Shown here one piece after another: positions 48,001 to 60,851 of a DNA stretch of 64,000 nt (its first letter is position 1; each line of letters starts with the position of its first letter). Location: the NCBI GenBank assembly GCA_023105745.1, contig JALGQZ010000009.1, forward strand, positions 37,641,359 through 37,705,358, given 5' to 3'. The position numbers and the translations under genes were made by a program. Under the pieces are notes generated by a model. It had not been told where the DNA came from, did not search any database, and saw only the letters and a program-made list of their open reading frames with translations. This DNA is from Austropuccinia psidii (Eukaryota; Basidiomycota; Pucciniomycetes; Pucciniales; Sphaerophragmiaceae).

Positions 48001-50303
48001 CTGGTTTGTCCCTTGGAATTGATAAAAACAAAGTTGCAGCAGTATTGTTAAAACCCATGCCTCAGAATAAGAAGGAAATTCAGTCATTCTTGGGTTTTGC
48101 AGGATATTACAGGCAACACATTAAAGACTTTGCATCCATAGCAAGACCACTTTATAAGTTGTGTGACAAAGACACAGTATTTGAGATGACTGTTGACAGA
48201 GTCAAAGCTTTTGAGTCTCTAAGAGAAGCATTGACCACTGCTCCACTCTTACTGATGCCAGACTTTAAATTGCCTTTCAAACTGTATATTGATGCATCAG
48301 GGGATGGACTAGGTGCTGCACTTCACCAAGTTCAGATCATAAATGACAAACCTGTAGAAGGACCAATATGTTTCATATCCAGACAAATCAAACCAACTGA
48401 AGCCAGATATGGAGCAAGTCAAATGGAATGTCTATGCCTTGTCTGGGCCTTGGAGAAATTGAACTATTTCTTAGAGGGATGTGTTTTTGAAGTAATAACA
48501 GATTGTACAGCTGTGAAATCACTTTTGAACATGAAAACACCTAACAGACACATGCTCAGATGGCAAATAGCCATACAAGAATACAGAGGCAATATGACTA
48601 TTGTTCATAAGGATGGGAATATTCATAAGAATGCAGATGGACTAAGCAGATGGCCATTACCAAATAACATTTATAATCCTGCTTATGTTCCAGAAGAAGC
48701 TTCACCACAAATTCCAATAGAAGGAATAAGTGTTACAGACTTGAACACCACCTTCTTTGAAGAAGTCAGAAATAGTTACACTCAAGATAAGAATTGTAGC
48801 ATCTTATGCCAATTACTTAACAAAGACTGTAAAGACAACTCTCTAATACATGCCTTGGATGAAGTATGGAGAAAATCTTATAATGAAGGAAGATTTCACC
48901 TACTGGATGGTATAATTTACCACAGAGCCAAGCACACATGTGTCATGACAGTTGTAGACAGGTCATTAATCAATCTTGTACTGAAAGAATTCCATGATAG
49001 TCCCTTTTCAGGACATCTTTCTGAAGACAGAACAAGAGAGAAAGTGAAGACCTGCATATGGTGGCCAATGTGGCAAAAAGATGTTGCAGAATATTGCAAA
49101 ACCTGTGACAGATGCCAAAAGGCAAATAAATCCACTGGCAAAAGACTTGGAAATATGATGAAAATCCAAGAACCAAACAGACCTTGGGAAATTGTCCATA
49201 TGGATTGGGTAACTGGCCTACCACCAGGAGGTGACAGGAGCTATGATGCTTGCCTAGTAATTGTGGACAGATTCAGTAAAACTCCAATCTTTTTACCATG
49301 TCACAAAGATGATACAGCCATGGATACAGCTCTTCTGATATGGAATAGAGTAGTGTCATGGACTGGGATATTTACAAATATCATCAGTGATAGAGATCCC
49401 AAATTCACTTCAGCACTATGGACAAATCTTCACCAATTATTTGGCACTAAACTGTCTTTCTCTACAGCCTACCACCCACAAACTGATGGCCTGGCTGAAA
49501 GAATGATCCAAACCTTAGAGGACATGGTGAGAAGATTTTGTGCATATGGCCTTGAATTCAAAGATTGTGATGGATTTACCCATGATTGGTGTACTCTGTT
49601 ACCAGCACTGGAATTAGCATATAAAACATCAATCCATTCCAGTACCAATCAGACTCCTGCTATTCTAGAAAAAGGATGGAACCCCAAGTTACCCCAAGAT
49701 TCCTTGAGGAAAGACTTAATTGAAATACATCCCACAGCTGCTAGCTTCAAAGGAATGCTAGACAAAGCTAGAAAGCATGCAGTGAGATGCATGGAGGACT
49801 CTTTTGCATATGCTAAAGACAAATGGGATAAATCTCATGCAACTCCAGATTTCAAAGTGGGGGACCTAGTTCTTGTATCCACCACTAACTCCAATAACAT
49901 CAAAGGATGTAAAAAGTTAAAAGACTGCTTTGCAGGACCTTTTGTGATTAAGGCCCTCCATGGAGAAAATGCTGTTGAAGTAGAGTTATCTGAAGAACTT
50001 AGCAATAAGCACCCTACATTTCCAGTAAGCTTGATAAAGCCATACAAATCTAGTGATGCTGAGAAATTTCCCTTGAGGAATAAGATTCCCCAAGTTATAC
50101 CTCCTATTGAGACATCTGGTACTAAGAAAATAACCAAAGTTCTTAAAGAAAGGAAATTAAGAACCAAGAAAGTAAGGGAATACCTTGTTAGGTACAGTGA
50201 CCCAACTTGTGAAGATGAATGGTTAGAAGAGAAAGATATACCAGAAGCCACCAAACTCCTGAGGAGATTCAGACACACTAGAAACACCAATATTACAAAG
50301 TAA
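44379..50303 (+). CDS. Gag-Pol polyprotein of element C copy 1, intact (1974 residues from the first ATG)
   Basis: One uninterrupted frame. In order: residues 1-220 are Ser/Gln-rich and overlap ORF1 in another frame; 221-470 coiled-coil Gag; about 480-620 capsid-like Gag (W485, [15 protein letters not shown]); zinc knuckle C687-x2-C-x4-H-x4-C700; protease at D808-P-G-A; RT with first Asp D1093 and Y1156-I-D-D; RNase H with D1305 (YIDASG) and D1375 (ITDCTA); integrase with H1539, H1546 and a CKTCDRC pair, catalytic D1609, D1671 and E1707 (spacing D-35-E); C-terminal chromodomain about 1917-1965 ([19 protein letters not shown]). The protein should reverse-transcribe and integrate the element. 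The start is uncertain: ATG 44379 is within the ORF1 intron, while ATG 45039 (residue 221) overlaps the ORF1 stop and would give 1754 residues. All catalytic residues are present except the usual Ser/Thr after the protease Asp. Confidence 0.93.
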   Translation: MPSTRSGASYNPSSSSQKGNRRDYGRGQPGTEGKGSVDDFQTTKMGHSEADNTILPSKRADTATTSLCGHIQSQPQCIQQCTPIQGVPDPCRPVEELHEFLPDSKKILGPSQHLQIAQWMASIDGEEKHDAFDTRMEEKQPSTSQTSAKNSPSGQQQQFQREKAATNSKQGQREGTSPKTLQPGLQNPKDSAGCHGKCISDGQNHDGITEEGGSQIKVPEMISDIFDSIPELYNAINDVKKHLSDKNDTICNNIKTNNLSLCQINETLMCFEKVLRTIKNSNNDNSSNNKINEQSAIIKELTDKYSKFNIDDIIETRIKQAINIIKTDNKKVLDDISNSFTEVKTYTIALKKCFDASQEEVSKLSMKLNQVTADNTRQTELWQELTYKEDMYKIEVINLIQSFQHEYRNSQRCSNGKMNDIEQLLNTLPRMSTPLNQNEGTRISNPQVLDPDNSQLKNELSTSFHNLEPSMGQALLKEVPKLKEWPHFSGEGEYDHMEFIRGIDMIKEDFELPDRLVTARFNTLFTRSAHRWYIKIRQAHGHQSWTWWKTQIINKWANDAWRFKVETAFESAKFNADKDKALPWFCQQKDRLTALYPDMSEFMIHRKILRQCGGDLEHAVKSRTTEQSSAEDIINILEEVTTRTKIGSSRVNLKTRFNTPWKDSVDKNPKENSSNIKYKSADTVRKCHICQSTTHLANTCPKRGKINEIDIEKEPDVEKEDIIEDNSDDKSSIFSESSKDIENINATFDIMESYSHLPQLSNGQVDLSKVQDAQLMKTKPNRGKGYTAGNSCITEVVIDNKPTKLLLDPGAFCSCVGKSFLKTCVPNFEDQLLPIDGIKFNSASNPMKALGIFETNVIFPHINGNLRITVEFVVMENCSSTHFILGNDYLIMYGIDLHNNKDRYFTIGDNKRQKFAFLPFKRQITVNKVAPVNLELEKFKSEQLNEAEISLHLTDKQENALSSLLYDHRGAFATDKEPLGAIIGHEVDIILNIERPYPPLLRRPAYPASPKSREALEIHIKELLDLGVIRKVGHNEEVEITTPVIVAWHNGKSRMVGDFRALNTYTVPDRYPIPKIQIALTQISQAVYITTMDALKGFHQNVVTPRARKYLRIIVHCGVYEYLRMPFGIKNAPSHFQRMMNEIFPEELSEGWLIIYIDDIIICSKTWEEHMYRLSRVLTKIQSVNMKISLKKCHFGFKELKALGHVVSGLSLGIDKNKVAAVLLKPMPQNKKEIQSFLGFAGYYRQHIKDFASIARPLYKLCDKDTVFEMTVDRVKAFESLREALTTAPLLLMPDFKLPFKLYIDASGDGLGAALHQVQIINDKPVEGPICFISRQIKPTEARYGASQMECLCLVWALEKLNYFLEGCVFEVITDCTAVKSLLNMKTPNRHMLRWQIAIQEYRGNMTIVHKDGNIHKNADGLSRWPLPNNIYNPAYVPEEASPQIPIEGISVTDLNTTFFEEVRNSYTQDKNCSILCQLLNKDCKDNSLIHALDEVWRKSYNEGRFHLLDGIIYHRAKHTCVMTVVDRSLINLVLKEFHDSPFSGHLSEDRTREKVKTCIWWPMWQKDVAEYCKTCDRCQKANKSTGKRLGNMMKIQEPNRPWEIVHMDWVTGLPPGGDRSYDACLVIVDRFSKTPIFLPCHKDDTAMDTALLIWNRVVSWTGIFTNIISDRDPKFTSALWTNLHQLFGTKLSFSTAYHPQTDGLAERMIQTLEDMVRRFCAYGLEFKDCDGFTHDWCTLLPALELAYKTSIHSSTNQTPAILEKGWNPKLPQDSLRKDLIEIHPTAASFKGMLDKARKHAVRCMEDSFAYAKDKWDKSHATPDFKVGDLVLVSTTNSNNIKGCKKLKDCFAGPFVIKALHGENAVEVELSEELSNKHPTFPVSLIKPYKSSDAEKFPLRNKIPQVIPPIETSGTKKITKVLKERKLRTKKVREYLVRYSDPTCEDEWLEEKDIPEATKLLRRFRHTRNTNITK
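45039..45042 (+). promoter_or_regulatory. ATGA stop-start overlap of ORF1 and Gag, copy 1
   Basis: ATG 45039-45041 is in the Gag-Pol frame; TGA 45040-45042 ends ORF1. The same four bases join ORF1 and Gag in B (22985-22988) and A (8022-8025). Such overlaps support termination-reinitiation in some viruses and retroelements. Confidence 0.65.
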
Positions 50304-50314
50304 TATTCTTTTTT

Positions 50315-50326
50315 AGGGGGAGGGAA
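50315..50326 (+). other. Polypurine tract of element C copy 1
   Basis: AGGGGGAGGGAA directly before LTR 2 (TGTGAG). Confidence 0.88.
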
Positions 50327-52141
50327 TGTGAGCCTTAGAGGTAATTTCATATACCCAAAAGACCACAAATATAAAAAATAACATATTAATATAAATAAAA
50401 TAAATTTATTTATATTATTAAAATAAAAATAAAAAATATAAATATAAAATTATATTAAAAATAAAAAATTAATTATAATTTAAAAATAAAATTACTTTAA
50501 ATTTTGTAAATATAAAATTACATTTATACTTGAAAAATTTAAGTAAAAATGAAATTTTAACAAAATTGTGAAAAAATAAATAAATTTGGAAAAAAGTTAA
50601 ATAAAATTTAATATAACTTTTTATCCAATAAATAAACATATAAATTTTATTTCACCATTGGATTCCTCATAAAAAATCAGGTGGGGTCACCTCTGAGTGA
50701 AATTTTTGTAACTCAACTCTAAATAAGCTTAAATTAAGTTTTTAGTATTTTCAATACAAAAGTTGAAAATCCTCAAAACCTTAATTTAATTCACACCACA
50801 TGTGGTGTTAACCATCAATTTTTGTGTTAAAATTGAGGTGTTGTGTTTAGTTTAGAAGTTATGAGGAATTAAAGTATTTTCAATTGAATTCAATTGAAAT
50901 GTCAAAATGTGCGCGTGTATTACATAAGTGAACTTTGATTTACATATGAGGTGTCAATTATTACTGTATTGTACTGTACAATTGAATTGAATTACATGTG
51001 TAAATTATAAGTATAATACATGATGAGGAATTAAAGGAAAAATAAATTGGAAAGATTAAATTTGGGGGGGAAAAGGAACTCCAGCTCTAAGGGGGAGCTA
51101 GACCCCCAAAATCCTTGCTGACAGGCGTGGGATGTCAAAATTCACGCAAAAGTTCATCACTTTTGGCCTGGAATTGAGTTACAGGGTCTGTGGACTCAAT
51201 TGATGATGAGGTTTTGATACCAACTGGGGTAGTTTTAGCTGTTGCCAAGAAGGTAAAACTACCCTTAAGATAAAACAATCATAATAAAAACAGTTTTAAC
51301 TGGTTTCTACGCCTCTGACACACATTCTGACGTGTTTTGAAGGCTCTAGGCCTGGTATTGCTATAGTAATGGCTGATTTAAGGGTCTAAAATGGCTAAAA
51401 ATGGCTTAAACCAGCCTTTTTTGGTCTAAACCAGGGTTCAATGATGCCATAATTAGCTTTTCTGTTGTCAAACTGTTTTTCACCACTGACAAGAGTAAAT
51501 TTTACTTTTGGAGCAAGAGAATTGATGGCTATAAAAGAATGTCTTCTTTGCCCCACTTTTCTCTTCATGTTAGAATCTTTTCCTTTTATTAATTAGTTTA
51601 AAACTGTTAAACCAATCAATCAAAGATTCCAACCACCACTTTTAAATCATTTTAATCCTTTTAACCACGTGAAAAAATCATTATAATCATTGTTTGTAAC
51701 TCTTATAATCATTTTTACCCCTGAACCACCCCAAAAGTGAATTAAAGCATCTTTCATCACTGTTAACTTTGTCACTTTGTTTCCAAATTCACTCTGGTCA
51801 CTTTTGGGCGTGTTTTCTCTTTAATATTCTTTTTAAAGACTTTGTTCTTTAATTAATTGCTTGCAGTTCTTTGCTCAATTAATTCCAATTGAAATTGCTC
51901 TTGAAGAAATTTCTTTTGTAGCCTTAAAATATCTCTTGTAGAGTATTTTTTGGATAAATCTTTATTGTTGGTAAAACAATAAATTTTTATATTATTGTTT
52001 TATACTAATAAAGTTATAAACAATAAAATTGGCGTGTTTTCTCTTAAAAATAATATTTTTAACTGAATTTTACCTTATACAAATTTTGAGGACAGGAAAA
52101 GTACTTGATTTTTAATCAAAGTTTCATATCCACACCTTACA
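50327..52141 (+). repeat. Element C LTR 2, shared between the two copies
   Basis: 3' LTR of copy 1 and 5' LTR of copy 2. It carries a private base (A at 50611) and agrees with LTR 3 at the two positions where LTR 1 differs. Confidence 0.95.
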
Positions 52142-52160
52142 TTTGGGGGCCCAGCCGTGA
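52142..52160 (+). other. Primer-binding site of element C, copy 2
   Basis: Identical to 43905-43923. Confidence 0.7.
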
Positions 52161-52367
52161 TATTTTACCTGTGACATATTTTTTTTACTCTTTTTAAATC
52201 TTTTTTCTTATATTGAAAAATTTAAAAACATATAAAAAATACTTATAATTCAAAAAACCCATAAAAAATAATTTTTTTCATATTATAAGTGAGGCTTAAA
52301 TTTTTATTTCTTTTTTTGAAATATCCTTTTTTTCTACTTAATTAATTGGCTTTTTCATTAATTTTAG

Positions 52368-53279
52368 TGTCTGACAACGTGGTAAGACAAGAAAACATTG
52401 AAACAGCCTCAACAGTAACCAGCATTATCCCTGCCAGTACTGTTAATTCTGATCATAATAGCACTGTTATTGTGACTCAAAATAACCAGCCTGAACCAAT
52501 ATCTTCTGAATTGATTAACTTGGACATAAGTAATACCCTTCAGAAAGCTAAAAATTTGGCCAATAGTAAGTTTTTGACGTAAAAATACTATTTTAAGCCT
52601 TTTTTAACCATAATTATGCCTTCAACCAGGTCAGGAGCCAGCTACAACCCCTCAAGCAGCTCCCAAAAAGGTAATAGACGTGATTATGGCAGAGGCCAAC
52701 CAGGTACAGAAGGAAAAGGGTCAGTTGATGACTTCCAAACAACTAAAATGGGTCATTCTGAAGCTGATAATACCATTTTACCTTCAAAAAGAGCTGACAC
52801 CGCCACAACAAGCCTCTGTGGACATATACAAAGCCAGCCACAGTGCATACAACAATGCACTCCAATTCAAGGAGTACCAGATCCTTGCAGACCTGTGGAA
52901 GAATTGCATGAATTCTTACCTGACAGTAAGAAAATTCTTGGGCCATCCCAACACTTGCAAATTGCTCAATGGATGGCATCCATTGATGGAGAAGAAAAAC
53001 ATGATGCTTTTGACACTAGAATGGAGGAAAAACAACCCTCCACCAGCCAAACCAGTGCCAAAAACAGCCCCAGTGGCCAGCAGCAGCAATTCCAACGTGA
53101 AAAAGCAGCCACAAACTCCAAACAAGGGCAAAGGGAAGGCACCAGCCCCAAAACCTTACAGCCAGGGCTACAGAATCCCAAAGATTCAGCAGGATGCCAT
53201 GGAAAATGTATTTCAGATGGCCAGAACCATGATGGAATTACAGAAGAAGGAGGAAGCCAGATTAAGGTTCCAGAAATGA
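52368..53279 (+). CDS. ORF1 of element C copy 2
   Basis: Same sequence as copy 1 as far as I can see: exon 1 52368-52565, intron 52566-52629, exon 2 52630-53279. The stop TGA (53277-53279) overlaps ATG 53276-53278 of the second Gag-Pol frame. Whether this copy is transcribed from LTR 2 or only as part of a longer read-through RNA cannot be told from sequence. Confidence 0.7.
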
Positions 53280-56200
53280 TTTCTGACATATTTGATTCCA
53301 TCCCAGAGTTGTATAATGCTATAAATGACGTGAAAAAACATCTTTCTGATAAAAATGACACCATTTGTAACAACATTAAAACAAACAACCTGAGTCTGTG
53401 CCAAATTAATGAAACACTTATGTGTTTTGAAAAAGTTTTGAGAACAATTAAAAATTCCAATAATGATAATTCTTCTAACAATAAAATAAATGAACAATCT
53501 GCCATTATTAAAGAATTAACAGATAAATATTCTAAATTCAATATTGATGACATAATTGAAACAAGAATTAAACAAGCCATAAATATTATCAAGACAGATA
53601 ACAAGAAAGTCCTTGATGACATTTCAAATTCATTTACTGAAGTAAAGACATATACCATTGCCTTGAAAAAGTGTTTTGATGCTTCACAAGAAGAAGTATC
53701 AAAATTATCAATGAAATTGAATCAAGTCACTGCTGATAATACAAGACAGACAGAGTTATGGCAAGAACTTACATATAAAGAAGACATGTATAAAATTGAA
53801 GTAATAAATTTAATACAAAGCTTCCAACATGAATACAGAAATTCCCAAAGGTGTAGCAACAGTAAAATGAATGACATTGAACAATTACTGAACACCTTAC
53901 CAAGAATGTCTACACCTCTAAATCAAAATGAGGGCACAAGAATTTCAAATCCACAAGTATTGGATCCTGATAATTCACAATTAAAAAATGAATTATCCAC
54001 TTCTTTTCATAACTTGGAACCATCAATGGGCCAAGCACTCTTGAAAGAAGTTCCAAAACTTAAAGAATGGCCTCACTTCAGTGGTGAAGGAGAGTATGAC
54101 CATATGGAATTCATTAGAGGTATTGACATGATCAAAGAGGATTTTGAATTACCAGACAGATTGGTAACAGCCAGGTTTAACACCTTGTTTACCAGATCAG
54201 CTCACAGATGGTACATCAAAATAAGACAAGCACATGGACACCAGAGTTGGACTTGGTGGAAAACCCAAATCATCAACAAATGGGCAAATGATGCTTGGAG
54301 GTTTAAAGTTGAAACAGCCTTTGAATCTGCCAAATTTAATGCTGATAAAGACAAAGCTTTACCATGGTTTTGCCAACAAAAGGACAGATTAACAGCATTA
54401 TATCCTGACATGTCAGAATTTATGATCCATAGAAAAATTCTGAGACAATGTGGAGGTGACTTAGAGCATGCTGTCAAAAGCAGGACTACTGAACAATCTT
54501 CAGCAGAGGATATTATCAATATACTAGAAGAAGTAACCACCAGAACCAAAATTGGTTCTAGTAGGGTGAATCTTAAAACAAGGTTTAATACACCTTGGAA
54601 AGATTCTGTGGACAAAAACCCCAAAGAAAATTCTAGTAATATTAAATATAAATCTGCAGATACAGTCAGAAAATGCCATATTTGCCAAAGCACCACCCAT
54701 TTAGCCAATACATGTCCAAAAAGGGGGAAAATCAATGAAATTGACATTGAAAAAGAACCAGATGTTGAAAAAGAAGACATAATTGAAGACAATTCAGATG
54801 ATAAGTCATCCATATTCTCTGAATCTTCAAAAGATATAGAAAATATCAATGCCACTTTTGACATCATGGAATCTTATTCCCACTTACCACAATTGAGCAA
54901 TGGTCAAGTTGATTTATCAAAAGTTCAAGATGCACAACTTATGAAGACAAAACCAAACAGAGGAAAAGGTTATACAGCTGGTAACTCCTGTATAACAGAA
55001 GTGGTGATTGACAACAAACCCACCAAACTTTTGCTTGACCCAGGAGCCTTCTGCTCTTGTGTTGGAAAATCTTTTCTTAAGACTTGTGTACCAAATTTTG
55101 AAGACCAATTGTTACCAATTGATGGTATAAAATTCAACAGTGCAAGTAACCCAATGAAAGCATTAGGAATCTTTGAGACCAATGTCATATTCCCACACAT
55201 AAATGGGAATTTAAGGATCACAGTTGAATTTGTTGTTATGGAAAATTGCTCTAGTACCCATTTTATATTGGGAAATGACTATTTAATCATGTATGGGATA
55301 GATTTACATAATAACAAAGACAGATACTTTACAATTGGAGACAATAAGCGCCAGAAATTTGCCTTTTTACCCTTTAAAAGACAAATTACAGTAAACAAAG
55401 TAGCACCAGTCAACTTAGAGTTAGAGAAGTTCAAGTCTGAACAGTTAAATGAGGCTGAAATAAGCCTTCATCTGACTGATAAGCAAGAAAATGCACTTTC
55501 TTCCCTTTTGTATGACCACAGAGGAGCATTTGCTACAGACAAAGAACCCCTGGGAGCAATTATTGGTCATGAAGTTGACATCATTCTTAACATTGAGAGA
55601 CCTTATCCACCACTCTTAAGAAGACCTGCTTATCCAGCAAGTCCAAAATCAAGAGAAGCTCTAGAAATTCATATCAAAGAACTTCTAGACCTTGGTGTAA
55701 TAAGAAAAGTAGGCCACAATGAGGAAGTAGAAATAACTACACCAGTCATAGTGGCGTGGCATAATGGAAAATCCAGAATGGTTGGGGACTTTAGAGCTCT
55801 GAACACTTACACTGTTCCAGACAGATACCCAATACCAAAAATCCAAATTGCCCTTACTCAAATATCTCAAGCAGTGTATATAACCACTATGGATGCCCTT
55901 AAAGGATTCCATCAAAATGTGGTAACACCAAGAGCAAGAAAATACTTGAGAATTATTGTTCATTGTGGAGTGTATGAATACTTAAGGATGCCCTTTGGTA
56001 TCAAAAATGCACCTTCACACTTCCAAAGAATGATGAATGAAATCTTCCCTGAAGAACTCTCAGAGGGATGGTTAATCATTTACATTGATGACATTATTAT
56101 CTGTTCAAAGACTTGGGAGGAGCACATGTACAGATTATCAAGAGTTTTGACAAAAATCCAATCAGTAAACATGAAAATCTCCTTGAAGAAATGTCATTTT

Positions 56201-58540
56201 GGATTTAAAGAACTTAAGGCACTAGGACATGTTGTATCTGGTTTGTCCCTTGGAATTGATAAAAACAAAGTTGCAGCAGTATTGTTAAAACCCATGCCTC
56301 AGAATAAGAAGGAAATTCAGTCATTCTTGGGTTTTGCAGGATATTACAGGCAACACATTAAAGACTTTGCATCCATAGCAAGACCACTTTATAAGTTGTG
56401 TGACAAAGACACAGTATTTGAGATGACTGTTGACAGAGTCAAAGCTTTTGAGTCTCTAAGAGAAGCATTGACCACTGCTCCACTCTTACTGATGCCAGAC
56501 TTTAAATTGCCTTTCAAACTGTATATTGATGCATCAGGGGATGGACTAGGTGCTGCACTTCACCAAGTTCAGATCATAAATGACAAACCTGTAGAAGGAC
56601 CAATATGTTTCATATCCAGACAAATCAAACCAACTGAAGCCAGATATGGAGCAAGTCAAATGGAATGTCTATGCCTTGTCTGGGCCTTGGAGAAATTGAA
56701 CTATTTCTTAGAGGGATGTGTTTTTGAAGTAATAACAGATTGTACAGCTGTGAAATCACTTTTGAACATGAAAACACCTAACAGACACATGCTCAGATGG
56801 CAAATAGCCATACAAGAATACAGAGGCAATATGACTATTGTTCATAAGGATGGGAATATTCATAAGAATGCAGATGGACTAAGCAGATGGCCATTACCAA
56901 ATAACATTTATAATCCTGCTTATGTTCCAGAAGAAGCTTCACCACAAATTCCAATAGAAGGAATAAGTGTTACAGACTTGAACACCACCTTCTTTGAAGA
57001 AGTCAGAAATAGTTACACTCAAGATAAGAATTGTAGCATCTTATGCCAATTACTTAACAAAGACTGTAAAGACAACTCTCTAATACATGCCTTGGATGAA
57101 GTATGGAGAAAATCTTATAATGAAGGAAGATTTCACCTACTGGATGGTATAATTTACCACAGAGCCAAGCACACATGTGTCATGACAGTTGTAGACAGGT
57201 CATTAATCAATCTTGTACTGAAAGAATTCCATGATAGTCCCTTTTCAGGACATCTTTCTGAAGACAGAACAAGAGAGAAAGTGAAGACCTGCATATGGTG
57301 GCCAATGTGGCAAAAAGATGTTGCAGAATATTGCAAAACCTGTGACAGATGCCAAAAGGCAAATAAATCCACTGGCAAAAGACTTGGAAATATGATGAAA
57401 ATCCAAGAACCAAACAGACCTTGGGAAATTGTCCATATGGATTGGGTAACTGGCCTACCACCAGGAGGTGACAGGAGCTATGATGCTTGCCTAGTAATTG
57501 TGGACAGATTCAGTAAAACTCCAATCTTTTTACCATGTCACAAAGATGATACAGCCATGGATACAGCTCTTCTGATATGGAATAGAGTAGTGTCATGGAC
57601 TGGGATATTTACAAATATCATCAGTGATAGAGATCCCAAATTCACTTCAGCACTATGGACAAATCTTCACCAATTATTTGGCACTAAACTGTCTTTCTCT
57701 ACAGCCTACCACCCACAAACTGATGGCCTGGCTGAAAGAATGATCCAAACCTTAGAGGACATGGTGAGAAGATTTTGTGCATATGGCCTTGAATTCAAAG
57801 ATTGTGATGGATTTACCCATGATTGGTGTACTCTGTTACCAGCACTGGAATTAGCATATAAAACATCAATCCATTCCAGTACCAATCAGACTCCTGCTAT
57901 TCTAGAAAAAGGATGGAACCCCAAGTTACCCCAAGATTCCTTGAGGAAAGACTTAATTGAAATACATCCCACAGCTGCTAGCTTCAAAGGAATGCTAGAC
58001 AAAGCTAGAAAGCATGCAGTGAGATGCATGGAGGACTCTTTTGCATATGCTAAAGACAAATGGGATAAATCTCATGCAACTCCAGATTTCAAAGTGGGGG
58101 ACCTAGTTCTTGTATCCACCACTAACTCCAATAACATCAAAGGATGTAAAAAGTTAAAAGACTGCTTTGCAGGACCTTTTGTGATTAAGGCCCTCCATGG
58201 AGAAAATGCTGTTGAAGTAGAGTTATCTGAAGAACTTAGCAATAAGCACCCTACATTTCCAGTAAGCTTGATAAAGCCATACAAATCTAGTGATGCTGAG
58301 AAATTTCCCTTGAGGAATAAGATTCCCCAAGTTATACCTCCTATTGAGACATCTGGTACTAAGAAAATAACCAAAGTTCTTAAAGAAAGGAAATTAAGAA
58401 CCAAGAAAGTAAGGGAATACCTTGTTAGGTACAGTGACCCAACTTGTGAAGATGAATGGTTAGAAGAGAAAGATATACCAGAAGCCACCAAACTCCTGAG
58501 GAGATTCAGACACACTAGAAACACCAATATTACAAAGTAA
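52616..58540 (+). CDS. Gag-Pol polyprotein of element C copy 2, intact
   Basis: A 1974-codon frame with the same domain order and catalytic residues as copy 1. The only differences noticed are 53861 (AGT, Ser, against GGT, Gly, in copy 1, in the coiled-coil Gag region) and a silent change at 55429. The alternative start at the ATGA junction is 53276. Two intact full-length copies side by side indicate a very recent event; both could supply protein. Confidence 0.93.
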   Translation: MPSTRSGASYNPSSSSQKGNRRDYGRGQPGTEGKGSVDDFQTTKMGHSEADNTILPSKRADTATTSLCGHIQSQPQCIQQCTPIQGVPDPCRPVEELHEFLPDSKKILGPSQHLQIAQWMASIDGEEKHDAFDTRMEEKQPSTSQTSAKNSPSGQQQQFQREKAATNSKQGQREGTSPKTLQPGLQNPKDSAGCHGKCISDGQNHDGITEEGGSQIKVPEMISDIFDSIPELYNAINDVKKHLSDKNDTICNNIKTNNLSLCQINETLMCFEKVLRTIKNSNNDNSSNNKINEQSAIIKELTDKYSKFNIDDIIETRIKQAINIIKTDNKKVLDDISNSFTEVKTYTIALKKCFDASQEEVSKLSMKLNQVTADNTRQTELWQELTYKEDMYKIEVINLIQSFQHEYRNSQRCSNSKMNDIEQLLNTLPRMSTPLNQNEGTRISNPQVLDPDNSQLKNELSTSFHNLEPSMGQALLKEVPKLKEWPHFSGEGEYDHMEFIRGIDMIKEDFELPDRLVTARFNTLFTRSAHRWYIKIRQAHGHQSWTWWKTQIINKWANDAWRFKVETAFESAKFNADKDKALPWFCQQKDRLTALYPDMSEFMIHRKILRQCGGDLEHAVKSRTTEQSSAEDIINILEEVTTRTKIGSSRVNLKTRFNTPWKDSVDKNPKENSSNIKYKSADTVRKCHICQSTTHLANTCPKRGKINEIDIEKEPDVEKEDIIEDNSDDKSSIFSESSKDIENINATFDIMESYSHLPQLSNGQVDLSKVQDAQLMKTKPNRGKGYTAGNSCITEVVIDNKPTKLLLDPGAFCSCVGKSFLKTCVPNFEDQLLPIDGIKFNSASNPMKALGIFETNVIFPHINGNLRITVEFVVMENCSSTHFILGNDYLIMYGIDLHNNKDRYFTIGDNKRQKFAFLPFKRQITVNKVAPVNLELEKFKSEQLNEAEISLHLTDKQENALSSLLYDHRGAFATDKEPLGAIIGHEVDIILNIERPYPPLLRRPAYPASPKSREALEIHIKELLDLGVIRKVGHNEEVEITTPVIVAWHNGKSRMVGDFRALNTYTVPDRYPIPKIQIALTQISQAVYITTMDALKGFHQNVVTPRARKYLRIIVHCGVYEYLRMPFGIKNAPSHFQRMMNEIFPEELSEGWLIIYIDDIIICSKTWEEHMYRLSRVLTKIQSVNMKISLKKCHFGFKELKALGHVVSGLSLGIDKNKVAAVLLKPMPQNKKEIQSFLGFAGYYRQHIKDFASIARPLYKLCDKDTVFEMTVDRVKAFESLREALTTAPLLLMPDFKLPFKLYIDASGDGLGAALHQVQIINDKPVEGPICFISRQIKPTEARYGASQMECLCLVWALEKLNYFLEGCVFEVITDCTAVKSLLNMKTPNRHMLRWQIAIQEYRGNMTIVHKDGNIHKNADGLSRWPLPNNIYNPAYVPEEASPQIPIEGISVTDLNTTFFEEVRNSYTQDKNCSILCQLLNKDCKDNSLIHALDEVWRKSYNEGRFHLLDGIIYHRAKHTCVMTVVDRSLINLVLKEFHDSPFSGHLSEDRTREKVKTCIWWPMWQKDVAEYCKTCDRCQKANKSTGKRLGNMMKIQEPNRPWEIVHMDWVTGLPPGGDRSYDACLVIVDRFSKTPIFLPCHKDDTAMDTALLIWNRVVSWTGIFTNIISDRDPKFTSALWTNLHQLFGTKLSFSTAYHPQTDGLAERMIQTLEDMVRRFCAYGLEFKDCDGFTHDWCTLLPALELAYKTSIHSSTNQTPAILEKGWNPKLPQDSLRKDLIEIHPTAASFKGMLDKARKHAVRCMEDSFAYAKDKWDKSHATPDFKVGDLVLVSTTNSNNIKGCKKLKDCFAGPFVIKALHGENAVEVELSEELSNKHPTFPVSLIKPYKSSDAEKFPLRNKIPQVIPPIETSGTKKITKVLKERKLRTKKVREYLVRYSDPTCEDEWLEEKDIPEATKLLRRFRHTRNTNITK

Positions 58541-58551
58541 TATTCTTTTTT

Positions 58552-58563
58552 AGGGGGAGGGAA
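58552..58563 (+). other. Polypurine tract of element C copy 2
   Basis: Same as 50315-50326, directly before LTR 3. Confidence 0.88.
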
Positions 58564-60378
58564 TGTGAGCCTTAGAGGTAATTTCATATACCCAAAAGAC
58601 CACAAATATAAAAAATAACATATTAATATAAATAAAATAAATTTATTTATATTATTAAAATAAAAATAAAAAATATAAATATAAAATTATATTAAAAATA
58701 AAAAATTAATTATAATTTAAAAATAAAATTACTTTAAATTTTGTAAATATAAAATTACATTTATACTTGAAAAATTTAAGTAAAAATGAAATTTTAACAA
58801 AATTGTGAAAAAATAAATAAATTTGGAAAAAAGTTAAATAAAATTTATTATAACTTTTTATCCAATAAATAAACATATAAATTTTATTTCACCATTGGAT
58901 TCCTCATAAAAAATCAGGTGGGGTCACCTCTGAGTGAAATTTTTGTAACTCAACTCTAAATAAGCTTAAATTAAGTTTTTAGTATTTTCAATACAAAAGT
59001 TGAAAATCCTCAAAACCTTAATTTAATTCACACCACATGTGGTGTTAACCATCAATTTTTGTGTTAAAATTGAGGTGTTGTGTTTAGTTTAGAAGTTATG
59101 AGGAATTAAAGTATTTTCAATTGAATTCAATTGAAATGTCAAAATGTGCGCGTGTATTACATAAGTGAACTTTGATTTACATATGAGGTGTCAATTATTA
59201 CTGTATTGTACTGTACAATTGAATTGAATTACATGTGTAAATTATAAGTATAATACATGATGAGGAATTAAAGGAAAAATAAATTGGAAAGATTAAATTT
59301 GGGGGGGAAAAGGAACTCCAGCTCTAAGGGGGAGCTAGACCCCCAAAATCCTTGCTGACAGGCGTGGGATGTCAAAATTCACGCAAAAGTTCATCACTTT
59401 TGGCCTGGAATTGAGTTACAGGGTCTGTGGACTCAATTGATGATGAGGTTTTGATACCAACTGGGGTAGTTTTAGCTGTTGCCAAGAAGGTAAAACTACC
59501 CTTAAGATAAAACAATCATAATAAAAACAGTTTTAACTGGTTTCTACGCCTCTGACACACATTCTGACGTGTTTTGAAGGCTCTAGGCCTGGTATTGCTA
59601 TAGTAATGGCTGATTTAAGGGTCTAAAATGGCTAAAAATGGCTTAAACCAGCCTTTTTTGGTCTAAACCAGGGTTCAATGATGCCATAATTAGCTTTTCT
59701 GTTGTCAAACTGTTTTTCACCACTGACAAGAGTAAATTTTACTTTTGGAGCAAGAGAATTGATGGCTATAAAAGAATGTCTTCTTTGCCCCACTTTTCTC
59801 TTCATGTTAGAATCTTTTCCTTTTATTAATTAGTTTAAAACTGTTAAACCAATCAATCAAAGATTCCAACCACCACTTTTAAATCATTTTAATCCTTTTA
59901 ACCACGTGAAAAAATCATTATAATCATTGTTTGTAACTCTTATAATCATTTTTACCCCTGAACCACCCCAAAAGTGAATTAAAGCATCTTTCATCACTGT
60001 TAACTTTGTCACTTTGTTTCCAAATTCACTCTGGTCACTTTTGGGCGTGTTTTCTCTTTAATATTCTTTTTAAAGACTTTGTTCTTTAATTAATTGCTTG
60101 CAGTTCTTTGCTCAATTAATTCCAATTGAAATTGCTCTTGAAGAAATTTCTTTTGTAGCCTTAAAATATCTCTTGTAGAGTATTTTTTGGATAAATCTTT
60201 ATTGTTGGTAAAACAATAAATTTTTATATTATTGTTTTATACTAATAAAGTTATAAACAATAAAATTGGCGTGTTTTCTCTTAAAAATAATATTTTTAAC
60301 TGAATTTTACCTTATACAAATTTTGAGGACAGGAAAAGTACTTGATTTTTAATCAAAGTTTCATATCCACACCTTACA
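58564..60378 (+). repeat. Element C LTR 3
   Basis: Terminal LTR ending CCACACCTTACA, followed by the target duplication CCAAG. Differs from LTR 1 at two noticed positions and from LTR 2 at one. Confidence 0.95.
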
Positions 60379-60383
60379 CCAAG

Positions 60384-60480
60384 GGTACTATACTAAACTA
60401 AGGAGAGCCTCAGAAGGGAGTAAGAAAAGCCTCATCCAAGTCTTAGAGGAGAAACATCACTTTAAAAGTTAAATGAGACA
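60384..60480 (+). pseudogene. Gag fragment of element E, right of insertion C
   Basis: Reads TKLRRASEGSKKSLIQVLEE then KHHFKS, aligning with the Gag coiled-coil of element B (LRKASEETRKRLNLVFEQQH) and continuing the fragment at 41879-42089. It decays beyond recognition after about 60480. Confidence 0.65.
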
Positions 60481-60637
60481 CATTCATCAACAGGTTTAAG
60501 ATACGAATCAAGACATGAACTGTCACATTGTGAAATGTGATCTACAGCTTGCCAGTATTAACTGGTTCTTCAACCGATTTAATAGCCTTTTTGGCAAGGG
60601 TTCCCTTTGCTGAGGTCTGGCAGACATCATTGTGACA

Positions 60638-60851
60638 TACTAATCTTAGCCTTAAGGTTGCTACCCTGTATTTAAAGTCATACAAAGACTAATTTTAGCC
60701 TTAAGGCTGCTACCCTGTAGGTTAAAGTCATAAAAATACTCATTTTGGCCGTCTGGGAACCCCCTGTAGTTTAAACTCATACAAGGACTAATTTTAGCCT
60801 TTAGGTTGCTACCCTGTAGTTTAAAGTCATATAAGGACTAATTTTAGCCTT
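60638..60851 (+). repeat. Minisatellite 1, about 4.3 units of 49-50 bp
   Basis: Units at 60638, 60687, 60737, 60786 and a partial at 60836. Consensus blocks are GACTAATTTTAGCCTT, TTGCTACCCTGTAG and TTTAAAGTCATACAAG. The third unit is the most diverged. Confidence 0.85.

Larger units (their letters stand above)
42090..60378 (+). mobile_element. Tandem double Ty3/gypsy element C: LTR-internal-LTR-internal-LTR
   Basis: Three LTRs (42090-43904, 50327-52141, 58564-60378; 1815 bp each) alternate with two internal regions at a strict period of 8237 bp. The whole block is flanked once by CCAAG (42085-42089 and 60379-60383), so it behaves as one insertion. Differences noticed between copies: 42374/50611/58848 (T/A/T), 42439/50676/58913 (G/A/A), 42476/50713/58950 (G/T/T), 45624/53861 (G/A, Gly/Ser) and 47192/55429 (A/G, silent). 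Both internal regions carry an intact Gag-Pol frame. Confidence 0.95.
35088..60560 (+). mobile_element. Ty3/gypsy element E, A/B family, broken by three later insertions
   Basis: Plus-strand pieces of one decayed element: 5' LTR 35088-36476; primer-binding site and leader 36477-37218; ORF1 39270-40187; Gag 41879-42089 and 60384-60480. The pieces are collinear with elements A and B once the solo LTRs at 37219-39269 and 40188-41873 and the tandem element at 42090-60378 are removed. Each insertion leaves its target duplication. Nothing recognisable remains beyond about 60.5 kb, so the 3' part is deleted, too decayed or outside the window. Confidence 0.78.
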
